64,000 nt of DNA from Bacillota bacterium (GTDB lineage: Bacteria; Bacillota; Limnochordia; DTU080), in NCBI GenBank assembly GCA_012840225.1, contig DULU01000005.1, positions 18,717-82,716 of the forward strand, in the 5' to 3' direction. Shown one piece after another: positions 17,414 to 25,848 of the stretch. A program made the translations under genes and the position numbers. Under the pieces are notes generated by a model, which was given only the letters and a program-made list of their open reading frames with translations, made no database searches and was not told the DNA's origin. Each line of letters starts with the position of its first letter. Within the stretch, counting starts at the first letter, position 1.

Positions 17414-18646
17414 GTAGCAATTCGAGTCCTGATCGTATATAACACCCCGCCTGCCGGAATAGATTATGCTGAATGCCACAGAGGTGTAATCGATGCAGTA
17501 CGCCATGTCTCTCTCGCCTTGACCGAGCTTGGCTATAGCAGCTCATCAATGGGCATCGGGGCCGACCTGGGTCGTGAACTGAAGATCCTGGCCGACACCT
17601 CTGTTGATGTAATTTTCAACTTGTGCGAAAGCTTATGCGGCGAAAGCAGGTTGCAGCCATGCTTTGCCGGGTATTTGGAGCTTTTAGGTATACCATTCAC
17701 CGGGGCGCCGGCTGAGGCGATTACTTTAGCAATCGACAAGCTAAAGACCAAAGCTCTTCTTTCTGCGGCGGGGATTCCTACCCCGGAGTACTACCACGTC
17801 GACCAGATTCTGCCGGAGGGAGCCGGGGCGGACGAGGAGGAGGCTGGGGAGGCTGGGGAGGCTGGGATTGTTGCCGGGGAGGCTGGGGTGGCTGCCGGAG
17901 AAGCCGGTGCGGCTGCCGGTACTGGGGCAACTCCGAGGTCGGAGAGGACCGAAGCCGAACTACCACCCCCCTCCTCCTTCCCACTGATCGTCAAACCGGC
18001 CCAGGAAGACGGCAGCATCGGAATCGAACAAAGCAGCGTGGCGGAGAACCGCTCGCAGCTCATTTCTCTTCTCAAGAAATCCACTGGTCGCTTCGGCCGG
18101 CACATTCTGGTGGAGAGATATATAGCCGGGCGGGAAATATCCGTCGGCTTGCTTGGAAATGACTGCATCGAAGTCCTACCCTTGGTAGAAGCGACTTTCG
18201 CTGCTCAGCCTGCCGGATACCGCCCCATCATTACCTACCAGGTCAAATGGGAGCCGGAATCCGGTGAGCATCAAAGATTCCGGCGCATATGTCCGGCGCC
18301 ACTGGCACCTGATTTAGCGAAATATATAGAGGTGATCTGCCGAAAGGCGTATCAATTGATCGGCTTGAGTGGTTACGGCCGTATCGATATTAGATTGGAG
18401 ACTGATACCTCACGTCCATACATTATAGATGTAAACGCCAATCCGGATCTCACCGGATACGGTTATGGTTCCTCCCTGGACAACTCCGCTACATTACCTC
18501 TAGCTGCTCAGGTGGCTGGAATCACCTACCCGGAGCTTATTGACCGCATCATAAAATGTGCTCTGCTGCGGAGGACCAAAAGTGCCATGCCGTGGGGTGC
18601 GGAAAGTGCTCTACAGCAAAGTGCTGCCTCAACCGCCCAAGCATAA
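17414..18646 (+). CDS. D-alanine--D-alanine ligase-like ATP-grasp enzyme
   Basis: The ATP-grasp fold is clear: IPFTGAPAEAITLAIDKLKTKALLSAAGIPTP, FPLIVKPAQEDGSIGI, ILVERYIAGREISVGLL and PYIIDVNANPDL (Mg-binding Asn). Such proteins ligate D-Ala or related amino acids with ATP. Coding clearly starts before any standard start codon: in frame, 17414-17518 reads like the family N-terminus (IRVLIVYNTPPAG). No ATG, GTG or TTG occurs before TTG 17519, however. GGAG at 17405-17408 suggests GTA 17414 or ATT 17420 as initiator, or a lost start. A Glu/Ala/Gly-rich repeat insert (about 17836-17930) interrupts the loop before the ATP site. Confidence 0.8.
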   Translation, partial: VAIRVLIVYNTPPAGIDYAECHRGVIDAVRHVSLALTELGYSSSSMGIGADLGRELKILADTSVDVIFNLCESLCGESRLQPCFAGYLELLGIPFTGAPAEAITLAIDKLKTKALLSAAGIPTPEYYHVDQILPEGAGADEEEAGEAGEAGIVAGEAGVAAGEAGAAAGTGATPRSERTEAELPPPSSFPLIVKPAQEDGSIGIEQSSVAENRSQLISLLKKSTGRFGRHILVERYIAGREISVGLLGNDCIEVLPLVEATFAAQPAGYRPIITYQVKWEPESGEHQRFRRICPAPLAPDLAKYIEVICRKAYQLIGLSGYGRIDIRLETDTSRPYIIDVNANPDLTGYGYGSSLDNSATLPLAAQVAGITYPELIDRIIKCALLRRTKSAMPWGAESALQQSAASTAQA

Positions 18647-18664
18647 TGGGTGGTTGAGGCAGCA
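18622..18664. terminator. Long hairpin between convergent genes
   Basis: TGCTGCCTCAACCGCCCA (18622-18639) pairs with 18647-18664 over 18 bases with one G-T, closing a 7-base loop. It overlaps the last codons of the ligase gene and lies before the stop of the convergent TPR gene. A strong T run is missing, so it may act as a bidirectional terminator or an mRNA end stabiliser. Confidence 0.65.
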
Positions 18665-18679
18665 TTAAAGCTCCCTGAC

Positions 18680-20983
18680 CTATTTACTCATGCTATGTCC
18701 AAAAGCTCCAATGACTGAACTGGTTGTGGTATAAGTTGACGGTCCGGCCAAAGAGCCGAAAACACCTGAGACTCCGCCGGATCCACCGTAACTAACGGGC
18801 CCGATTCCCGAGCTAACGCCAAATTCAGCTTTATCAGTCCAACCTACAAAATCTCCTTTTTGGTTAAAGCGGAAGGTAAGCCCGCCTTTAGCCGACAACT
18901 CCGCCTTTGCGAAACCAGCTCCGGCAGAAGCTTTAACCCCCACCAATATGCTGATTTCCGACTCGCCGGTTTTAAAGTTTTGCTTATATGATCCTCCTAC
19001 CCCCAAAAGCGCCTCCAACTCCCAACTGTCGCAATCCACAGCCATGGATGCGATACCGAGGCTAAAAGTCATTTTGCCCTTAAGCCCACAAGTACTGGCT
19101 TTTTTCTTCGGCACTTCCATCTCATCGATGGACTGCGCACTCCCGTGGTCGATTTGTTCGTCCGGGGTAACTATAGGAGCAACATAGTCGGCAGTAGCGT
19201 AAGCAGCAGGAAGAGTGATCAAATCCGCGGCCAGAGGTAAATAACTCGAATAAACTGTTAGCTCCCGGATCTGATTGACGTAGTCCATTACATCCTGATC
19301 ATATATGCCGGCTGTAACCTGATCCGACATCCTCCAGTATTCTTGGAGGAGTTTTTCCAAACGGCCATATGTCTCTAGTGTTAGGTCCCGCCAGGCATAG
19401 AAATGGGTATCGGCAATTTGCCCGGCTTGCTTGTTAATAACCTTACCTATTTCCTTCGCTGCAGGTATTTCACCGGCCATGATCAGCTTTTCCAGCTGCT
19501 TCATTTGACCGCCTTCTTTTAGGTTGGTCATCTCCTGGGCAAATCGATCCTCAATCTGTTTCCGCCGCTCGCCCATTTTTGTCAATTCATTCGCAATCAT
19601 TTCCGCATAATAATCATTCACCAGTTCCAGCATAAAGAGCTTTTCCTGGTAGGCGGACTTGATCACCGTCATACCCGGTATGTCGGAATCACCCCAGTCG
19701 TCATCGTTCCAGTCTCCATAGTCCCAACCGTCGTCTTCCCAGGCATCGTAATCATCCCAGGAGTCCTCGCCCTCCCAGGAATCGTCGCCCCAGTCGTCAT
19801 ACCAATCATCATCCCAGTCGTCATCCCAGTCATCGTCCCAGTCGTCATCCCAGTCATCGTCCCAGTCGCCTTCCGAGGAAGGGTCTCCGAACATGTCACC
19901 ACTCGTACTTTCAGCTAATACATCAGAGTGATATGTAAAAGCAAAGGTTAAAGAGCCAAGGAGTCCTTTATCCATAACCTGGCTTGCAAAACGTTGATAG
20001 GTGGGTGCTGAAGCTATGAACGCCATGCGATCGTTCCAACGAGGCAGAGAGGGTAGTCGTAAAATGTCACCTTGTGGGCTTGGTTGATCATCATCAACTT
20101 GGTCATGATCAGGCGATGAGCTATCTTCTTGATTATCAACAATATCTTCTATAATAACGTCTATAAACCGGCCTACCGAACCGCCGGCAGTCTTCACTCC
20201 CATATAAACTTGACGCATGGAGGGGAAATACCCTCCCCGGGCTGCTTTCAGCAACTCTTCCATAGCCATATCGGGCATGCCACGATTAAGCCATATGAGG
20301 CTCAGGCCATAATGAGCTGCATCGAAGTCGGGATCATATGCAAGGGCTTTGTTATATGCCAACTCCGCCTCCACATGCAGGCCTTTGTCAAGATATGTAT
20401 TGCCCAGATTGGTTAAAATCAGCGGTGAAAATGGAGCCAGCTCATCAGCGTAAAGTAATACCTCGATGGCTTCATCATATCGTCCATGAGCTCGTAGGGC
20501 AGTCGCTAAATTGTTAACCACCAGAGGGTTTTCAGGAGCCGCTTTTACGGCTAGCAAAGCAAGGGCTACACCCAAATATTTGGAAGAGGCGGTAGCCTCG
20601 ATGATCACTCCAGCCGATGAAACTTCAGCGGCTATGTCCATTACCTCTGCCACGCCTTTGCTTAGCCTGGCTTTCTGGTCGTTAACGTAACTGTGTTCAT
20701 CCTGATCTAGTTTGCTTACATAATCTTCATAGAGGCTGTCGACCAGAGCGAGAAAGCCTTCCTGCGTTGGCACCTGAAACTGCCCCTGCGCCTGCACCTG
20801 CCCCTGCGTTTGCACCTGCCCCTGCGCCTGCACCTGCCCCTGCGCCTGCACCTGCTCCTGCGCCTGCACATGCACCTGCACCTGCACTTCAGATGCCTGT
20901 ATACCGGATATAAAAAGGCTGCTCATTGCCCAAAGAAAAGCAATCACACCAGCAATTATTTTCTCACTCATTTTCCTTCTCAT
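18680..20983 (-). CDS. Exported TPR-repeat protein with Gln- and Asp/Trp-rich tracts
   Basis: The 767-residue protein has a signal peptide (IIAGVIAFLWAMSSLFISGIQA). A Gln/Val-rich tract of QVQAQG repeats follows, then two or three TPR units (NPLVVNNLATALRAHGRYDEAIEVL, SPLILTNLGNTYLDKG) that should bind partner proteins. Next come an extremely acidic DDDWDDDW tract (about residues 375-445), a helical region, and a Gly-rich beta-like C-terminus (VKASAGAGFAKAELSAKGG). It is probably secreted or anchored outside. The acidic tract could bind cations. ATG 20983 is chosen for the GGGGG site upstream and because it leads straight into the signal peptide. I know no named family for the whole. Confidence 0.7.
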   Translation of the reverse strand: MRRKMSEKIIAGVIAFLWAMSSLFISGIQASEVQVQVHVQAQEQVQAQGQVQAQGQVQTQGQVQAQGQFQVPTQEGFLALVDSLYEDYVSKLDQDEHSYVNDQKARLSKGVAEVMDIAAEVSSAGVIIEATASSKYLGVALALLAVKAAPENPLVVNNLATALRAHGRYDEAIEVLLYADELAPFSPLILTNLGNTYLDKGLHVEAELAYNKALAYDPDFDAAHYGLSLIWLNRGMPDMAMEELLKAARGGYFPSMRQVYMGVKTAGGSVGRFIDVIIEDIVDNQEDSSSPDHDQVDDDQPSPQGDILRLPSLPRWNDRMAFIASAPTYQRFASQVMDKGLLGSLTFAFTYHSDVLAESTSGDMFGDPSSEGDWDDDWDDDWDDDWDDDWDDDWYDDWGDDSWEGEDSWDDYDAWEDDGWDYGDWNDDDWGDSDIPGMTVIKSAYQEKLFMLELVNDYYAEMIANELTKMGERRKQIEDRFAQEMTNLKEGGQMKQLEKLIMAGEIPAAKEIGKVINKQAGQIADTHFYAWRDLTLETYGRLEKLLQEYWRMSDQVTAGIYDQDVMDYVNQIRELTVYSSYLPLAADLITLPAAYATADYVAPIVTPDEQIDHGSAQSIDEMEVPKKKASTCGLKGKMTFSLGIASMAVDCDSWELEALLGVGGSYKQNFKTGESEISILVGVKASAGAGFAKAELSAKGGLTFRFNQKGDFVGWTDKAEFGVSSGIGPVSYGGSGGVSGVFGSLAGPSTYTTTSSVIGAFGHSMSK
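19690..19885 (-). repeat. Asp/Trp-coding degenerate tandem repeats
   Basis: Units related to GACGACTGGGATGAC (read on the minus strand; clearest at about 19790-19865) encode repeated DDDW in the TPR protein. Alternation of CATCCCAGT and CGTCCCAGT copies shows tandem duplication. Confidence 0.85.
20770..20890 (-). repeat. Gln-rich coding tandem repeats
   Basis: On the plus strand, CACCTGCCCCTGCGCCTG-like units recur about six times. On the coding strand they give repeated Gln-Val-Gln-Ala-Gln-Gly, directly after the signal peptide. Confidence 0.88.
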
Positions 20984-21227
20984 GTCGATAAACCCCCATT
21001 GCAGGTTAATTGCGGCTAACTGCCCCTTAACTGTCCGCCGGCACATATATTTCGACGCTCATTGGCAATATTAACAGACACTTGACAAGGAATATTTATC
21101 CAGCAGGCGAGTATTTCATCAGCGATTCTATTTGTCCTTCTTTTCCGCTTTTGTGGTGGCGGGAAGAAGAAGGAGCGAGAGGGGAGGAGGGAGGTGGGTG
21201 GAGGGGCCCAGACTGCTCGCCGCAGTT

Positions 21228-21378
21228 CTGCTGGATTTTGCCGTTTTTTTTCCACCGCCTATGCCACCCCAGCCGGCCAGCCAGAGACCTAATTCTTGCT
21301 CGCCAAGCAGTACACTGCATCTCTTGTCCAGCTATATGATGCCGTTGGTTGGTGGAAAATTACTACCAAATCCGCAGG
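21228..21378 (+). repeat. Palindrome-ended intergenic repeat, copy A
   Basis: The left end GGATTTTGCCG followed by T8 and CCACCG matches the reverse complement of the right end (GGATTTGGTAG, TAATTTTCCACCA). The result is an imperfect terminal inverted repeat of about 25 bases. The interior is related to copies B and C (the CCAGCC..CCAGAG block). No reading frame is shared between copies. Confidence 0.7.
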
Positions 21379-21471
21379 GTCTGCCCTAATCATCCACTCC
21401 CTCCTCGCTCCCGCTCGCCCTCCCTCTTGCCCACCGACTCGCCTGCCAACCCGGCATCCCCTCTTTCCTCG

Positions 21472-21607
21472 CTGCAGTTTTGCCGCTTTTTTTCCGCCCC
21501 CTGAACCTCACCTACCTGCCTGCCAGAGGTTATAGAGCTCATCACCTGTATTGCCTTTGCAGCTATCTGCTGCAGAAAAACAGGGAAAAAACCTACCAAA
21601 TCCGCAG
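21472..21607 (+). repeat. Palindrome-ended intergenic repeat, copy B
   Basis: It begins CTGCAGTTTTGCCGC plus T7 and ends with A6, CCTACCAAATCCGCAG, the reverse complement pattern. The interior CCTACCTGCCTGCCAGAGG and the block CAGCTATCTGCTGCAG align with copy C in the same orientation. Confidence 0.75.
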
Positions 21608-21785
21608 AGCCGAAGCCTCCACCTCCTCTCCCGCCCGCCGGCTGCGAAGCCGCCTGGTGCTCCGATTACGCAGCCGGCAGCAGACTCGAACCGCAAGGAG
21701 CAGCCGGAAAACCTGGGTGGATAGCAGATGCAATGAAGCGAAGTAGGCGGCGGAAGGGAATGCCGCTATGCATCCCTCCTGCCGG

Positions 21786-21921
21786 CTGCTGTTTTGCCGA
21801 TTTTTTCTATTGCCTAAACCATACCTACCGGCCTGCTAAAGGCCTTAGCGCATATCAACTGCAATATTTCTGCAGCTAACTGCTGCAGAAAAACCATGGT
21901 AAAAATCTACCAAAACTGCAG
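21786..21921 (+). repeat. Palindrome-ended intergenic repeat, copy C
   Basis: It begins CTGCTGTTTTGCCGA plus T6 and ends AAAAATCTACCAAAACTGCAG. It is the same length (136 bp) as copy B and collinear with it. Clear target-site duplications were not found at the ends. Confidence 0.75.
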
Positions 21922-22125
21922 ATGGCTCAGCCTCCCCTGCTTTCATCGCCCTCCTACACCTCACTGCGCTCACTCCGCCCCCTCCCTGCCTACACCCCCC
22001 TCCCCACCTCCCCCTCACCTCACCCCTGCCTTTCGGCATATTTTCCTTCTCGCTACGCCCATTCTCCATTTCCGCGATCCATGGCTTGGCGACTGCATGG
22101 TAAACTGAAAATATATTGTCAGAAT

Positions 22126-22164
22126 TATAATGCAGATTACATCACGTCTGCAATTACATCACGT
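22126..22164 (+). promoter_or_regulatory. Putative promoter with iteron-like direct repeats upstream of the nuclease-like gene
   Basis: TATAAT at 22126-22131 is followed by two direct copies of ATTACATCACGT (22136-22147 and 22153-22164), each preceded by TGCA. The related TTACATCA recurs at 23404-23411 before the paralogous gene. The 17 bp period places both copies on nearly the same DNA face, fitting an operator bound by the winged-helix product itself. Confidence 0.5.
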
Positions 22165-22193
22165 TATAAATTAAATGGGGGTATGTCGATTAC

Positions 22194-23234
22194 ATGCTGA
22201 TGAACGAGGTTCATTTGGTGCAGGTTCCTGTTACGTTTCTGATCGATCCCCGGTTGCGGCCGACGGCACAACTGCTGTGGCTGGCTCTGTGGATCAGCGG
22301 TCCCAGCGCAGGAATTGCTCTCGACCAACTCCTCTCACCCACCCGGCTATCCAAGATTACCGGCCTTTCCTGCCCCACCGTCCGCAAAGGTATAGCCCAA
22401 CTTATCGAACATAGATGGCTGATATGGCCGGTAATAGACAGCAGAATTTTTCCGAGCGGTATATTCGAGCACTGTAGAATCGTCTATTTACCCAGCGATC
22501 TGATTACAGACCATAAAGTAAGCCCCCAGGCCAAGATGCTTTATGGCTACCTGCAGTACCTACCCAATTATGTCTATTGGAAACGGGAAGGTCGGACAAC
22601 CTACCAGGCGCTTAGCCAGATACTCAGCATAAATGTGAAAACTGTCCGCCAGGCGATGTATATGCTCCGAAGCAACGGCTGGATAAAAACCGTACAAGCC
22701 AATCAAAAGGCGGAGATAAAATATACCCTCACGCACCCAGTCGTGACCCACTACGAAACCTTATGGCGTCATGTTGATAAAGCCGAATTCAGAGGTGAAA
22801 CCCTCATGAAGGAGTGGCTTTCCGTCCTGATTGATTCCGCCGAATATGTCGACAACGGCTACTTCGGCTTTCTAATCAATCCGGAAACCAATGAGCAACT
22901 GCAGCTGGACCGTTATTATATGAACTTTAAAGTAGCGTTTGAATTTAATGGCGACCAGCACTACAAATCATCAGCCCTGTTCGATAAAGAGACCGTAGCC
23001 AAACAAATGCGGCGCGACCGTATCAAAAAGGAGATCTGCAAACACATGGGCATCACGCTGGTAATCATTCACTGGAATGATTTGCACAACATCGGCGCAC
23101 TGTTACAAAACTTGCCGAACAAATTGCCGCTGCGAGACCTGAGCCAATATGAGTCGCACCTCGCCTTTCTGCAATCCGAGACCAGCAAATATCAAGAATC
23201 TACAATAATAAATATAAACAGAACCAGAAACTGA
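22194..23234 (+). CDS. Double winged-helix protein fused to a PD-(D/E)XK-type nuclease domain
   Basis: This 346-residue protein has two successive winged helix-turn-helix domains: about 25-100 with SKITGLSCPTVRKGIAQLIEHRWL, and 110-185 with ALSQILSINVKTVRQAMYMLRSNGWI. The C-terminal domain has LDRYYMNFKVAFEFNGDQHY followed by RRDRIKKEICKHMGITLVII. That matches the core of small endonuclease-fold domains (Vsr/DUF559-like): D239, E250, the GDQHY loop and a following basic helix. Likely a sequence-specific DNA-binding nuclease. A degenerate paralogue follows at 23465. GGGGGT lies upstream of ATG 22194. I know no named family with this order of domains. Confidence 0.72.
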   Translation: MLMNEVHLVQVPVTFLIDPRLRPTAQLLWLALWISGPSAGIALDQLLSPTRLSKITGLSCPTVRKGIAQLIEHRWLIWPVIDSRIFPSGIFEHCRIVYLPSDLITDHKVSPQAKMLYGYLQYLPNYVYWKREGRTTYQALSQILSINVKTVRQAMYMLRSNGWIKTVQANQKAEIKYTLTHPVVTHYETLWRHVDKAEFRGETLMKEWLSVLIDSAEYVDNGYFGFLINPETNEQLQLDRYYMNFKVAFEFNGDQHYKSSALFDKETVAKQMRRDRIKKEICKHMGITLVIIHWNDLHNIGALLQNLPNKLPLRDLSQYESHLAFLQSETSKYQESTIININRTRN

Positions 23235-23283
23235 AATAGCAAATCTGCAAGCCATGATAGTAACCGCCACGGCTTCAACGCCA

Positions 23284-23336
23284 GGAATAGCAGTGCCGGG
23301 AATAGCAGTGCCGGAAATAGCAGTGCCGGAAATAGC
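23284..23336 (+). repeat. 15 bp tandem repeat (3.5 copies) between the paralogues
   Basis: GGAATAGCAGTGCCG-type units start at 23284, 23299 and 23314 with a partial fourth. They lie in the 230 bp gap between the two winged-helix genes and are not coding. Confidence 0.9.
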
Positions 23337-23464
23337 CCCTCCATATAAATCATGCGAGCTAACTAGCCATAATTTATTTTAAGGTTATTTCACAATTAAT
23401 AGTTTACATCAGGAGGAATAAGGCCAACCATGTCCAACGAGTTTCCAACGAGGTGACTGTTGCT

Positions 23465-24493
23465 ATGCTATTTTTTGATGCCGAGGCGCCAATCTCCGTA
23501 CTGGTTTCTCAAGAATTATCACCGGCGGCCAAAGTGATGTTGGTCTGCCTTTATGCTGATAAAGAGGATGCTGAAATATATGCTGACGATACTATATATA
23601 CTCCGGCCTGTTTAGCACTGCGCACCGGATTATCCAGGCCTACCGTCAATGCTGCTCTTCAGGAATTAGAGGATAAGGGATGGTATATTTCACCTTTTTC
23701 AGATGAAGGTGGTACTATAGCTATTCGTCCATTGCCGCACCCTCAGATTACCTTACCCGGGGCGCTGCTAGCCGAAAAAGAAGTGAATGCTCTGGGTAAA
23801 GTGGTCTATGGGTTAATTCAAACACACCCCGATTTCAAGCACCCAAGCGGCATTTTTAGTTATTACACTCTCGGCAAACAGCTAAAGGTAAGTACCAGAA
23901 AACTGGAGACAGCCTTCTCGCAATTAGTCCAGACCGGTTGGTTAAAAATAGATGACGCAAGCAATATGGATAAAGTGCAATTCACCTTATGCAGACCACG
24001 TGTCTTTCCTGATTTCAATACATTGGACATGGTAAAAAGAGGCCTGAAAGTGCAGGGAGTTAATGGCAAGAACTTGATGCATTATTACTTATCAATCATC
24101 GTCGATTACGATGAAGGTCTGCTTAATGCGCAGCTCAACTTCCTACTAAATCCGTTCACTGATGAATTGATGAGGTATGATATCTATTACAGCAAATTTG
24201 CCGTGGCCATCGATTGCGCCGAGCCTACGGAATGCATAGGTACCTCTCCCTACACTCCCCTCATTTCCATAGAAGAGGCTGAACGGGCTATGAAGGCCAC
24301 TATCAGCAAAATTAAAGGGATTAGCTATATAGAAATAACACTCGACGACCTCTGCTACGAAAAAATGTTGGAAAAAGTGCGCGGTCACCTGCCTCTGCGT
24401 GAAGATGTCACCAAGTATAAACCATCCCTTAATTATCTGGACAAAAAAAGCCGGTCATATGCCAAATCAATGGCCTACCTGATGAGAAAATGA
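23465..24493 (+). CDS. Paralogue of the winged-helix nuclease-like protein with an eroded active site
   Basis: The 342-residue protein aligns end to end with the upstream gene: first winged helix (LALRTGLSRPTVNAALQELEDKGWY), second (YTLGKQLKVSTRKLETAFSQLVQTGWLK), then FLLNPFTDELMRYDIYYSKFAVAIDC. D239 is kept at the same residue number. E250 has become Asp, the GDQHY loop is replaced by an unrelated stretch and the RRDR basic helix is gone. The C-terminal LPLRED..KYKPSLNYL matches LPLRDLSQYESHLAFL. Probably a catalytically dead partner or regulator. ATG 23465 fits GAGGTG eight bases upstream and the paralogue alignment. This gene is more AT-rich than its surroundings. Confidence 0.68.
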   Translation: MLFFDAEAPISVLVSQELSPAAKVMLVCLYADKEDAEIYADDTIYTPACLALRTGLSRPTVNAALQELEDKGWYISPFSDEGGTIAIRPLPHPQITLPGALLAEKEVNALGKVVYGLIQTHPDFKHPSGIFSYYTLGKQLKVSTRKLETAFSQLVQTGWLKIDDASNMDKVQFTLCRPRVFPDFNTLDMVKRGLKVQGVNGKNLMHYYLSIIVDYDEGLLNAQLNFLLNPFTDELMRYDIYYSKFAVAIDCAEPTECIGTSPYTPLISIEEAERAMKATISKIKGISYIEITLDDLCYEKMLEKVRGHLPLREDVTKYKPSLNYLDKKSRSYAKSMAYLMRK

Positions 24494-24769
24494 GAGATTT
24501 GAGCTGGGCAAGGCCAAGGACAGGAGCAGGGAAAGGGACAGGAGCAGGAGCAGGGACAAGAGCAGGGCCCGGGGACAGGTGCAAATACCGAAACCATTAA
24601 TTAATCCAGAGGCCGGGCTCAGGTTGGAGCCCTGAGCCCTGAACTCAGAATCCAGAACCCTGAGCCCGGAAATCATAGCTGTAGCTGTAGCTGGCACTTA
24701 CACTGTAGCCGTTGATAGAGATGTGGAGATGGAAATGGATATAGTCTGATACCTCCAGTCTTGCACAGA
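24494..24769. other. Purine-rich spacer with a palindrome
   Basis: It contains a GGACAGGAGCAGGG-type low-complexity run (24512-24580) and the perfect 10 bp inverted repeat CCGGGCTCAG/CTGAGCCCGG (24613-24622 with 24660-24669). Several CTGAGCC copies lie inside the loop. It lies between convergent genes and may act as a terminator, but has no T run. No gene seen. Confidence 0.55.
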
Positions 24770-25534
24770 CTATTTCTTCCAATAGCCGTTCCTCTTCAGC
24801 AACCCTCTAGCTTCAGTTAGATGCATATTTCGTTGCAAGACCGCCAGTTCCAGACAACCACGCCCCGAAAACCCGGCGGTTTCCAGGATTTTACAGATTT
24901 CCACGAGCGGCATGGCAGCCAGCGGTGTCGTCGGCCCACCTTTGATATGTAGTTGGGCAATGAGCGGCGCACATATTTGCGCCTGTTCCACAGGATCTTC
25001 CCCGACATAGTAGCAATTGCCCATATCAAAATAGATACGGAAAGCCGGGTGTCCAATTGCCTTCACCAACTCGGCCAACAGATATGGCTTATACCCGCCC
25101 ACATGCTCCAAAGCCAGGGTAATGCCTGCTGACGCAGCTTCATCGGCTACCGCAGTAAGTTCCCGGCGGTAGATGGCCGCTAATTCCGGGATAGGCGCAG
25201 TGAGCTGCTCCCTGGTGGCCAATAGAATCGCATCGGCCCCTATTTCTTTTGTCAGCCTCACCATCGCCGTGACGTCAGCAACCAATTTTTGCTGCTCAGC
25301 CGGTGTCTTGGCCGCAAAATCGGTAAAATGCCCCATACTGGTCTGCAGAATAGGCAAGCCCGTCTTTCCGACTAATTCCTTATAATATGCGCCGACCTCA
25401 ACTGCCGACCGTTCCAACTCTTCACGAGGTACGACCAGCTCCAGAAAGTCATAATCCAACTCTTTCAGCACTTGCATCTTCTCTTCGAGTGTTTCCACTA
25501 CTCCTACGCAATTGTCACGTACCCCAATTTGCAT
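24770..25534 (-). CDS. Sugar phosphate isomerase/epimerase family protein (xylose isomerase-like TIM barrel)
   Basis: The 254-residue protein shows the AP endonuclease 2/xylose isomerase-like barrel: DYDFLELVVPREELE near the N-terminus, ALEHVGGYKPYLLAELVKAIGHPAFRIYFDMGNCYYVGEDP in the middle, and LHIKGG near the end. Metal ligands would be the Glu in ALEHVG, Asp in FDMGN and His in LHIKGG. It likely isomerises a keto sugar or inositol derivative. ATG 25534 has AGAGGG 11 bases upstream; the ATG at 25543 sits too close to that site. It stands alone between the two repeat-rich regions. Confidence 0.85.
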   Translation of the reverse strand: MQIGVRDNCVGVVETLEEKMQVLKELDYDFLELVVPREELERSAVEVGAYYKELVGKTGLPILQTSMGHFTDFAAKTPAEQQKLVADVTAMVRLTKEIGADAILLATREQLTAPIPELAAIYRRELTAVADEAASAGITLALEHVGGYKPYLLAELVKAIGHPAFRIYFDMGNCYYVGEDPVEQAQICAPLIAQLHIKGGPTTPLAAMPLVEICKILETAGFSGRGCLELAVLQRNMHLTEARGLLKRNGYWKK

Positions 25535-25848
25535 TATTATCATTACCCTCTTTCTTTAGGCATCGTCCGTTCGTTCATTCAGTCAATCAATACAATGCGC
25601 CTCGCCTGAACTTTTTCTCCTTTTGCATACCAAACCCCTTTAGATAGCAATAAACGAATATTAAGCGGTAGTATGGCGATGGCAATGAGGATGGGATGGC
25701 AAAGGGAAAGGCGAAGCCGGAGGCCGATGGCGAAAAGCATAGGGTAGGGTGATATGTATGCCACAAGACGGGAAGTTGCTGAGGGAAAATAGCTGCTGAG
25801 GGAAAACAGCTGAGATTTTCCTCCATTTTGCGCTGCAGAGAACCTCTC

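Larger units (their letters stand above)
21047..22193. other. Gene-free region of about 1.1 kb rich in repeats
   Basis: No credible coding sequence is seen; the open frames here are low-complexity Pro/Ser/Arg. The stretch holds three diverged copies of a palindrome-ended element (21228-21378, 21472-21607, 21786-21921). These are separated by pyrimidine-rich runs, and the promoter region of the nuclease-like gene lies at the right end. Confidence 0.75.

Noticed and set aside
21640..21740. tRNA-like GGTTCGAGTC on the minus strand
   Set aside because: Only the T-loop-like decamer is present; no acceptor, D or anticodon stems can be formed around it.
21132..22200. Several 70-90 codon open frames in the repeat-rich region
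   Set aside because: Pro/Ser/Arg-rich low-complexity translations, not shared between repeat copies and lacking ribosome sites.
23284..23336. Possible CRISPR array
   Set aside because: The units are 15 bp and directly adjacent with no spacers, so it is a simple tandem repeat; no cas genes are nearby.
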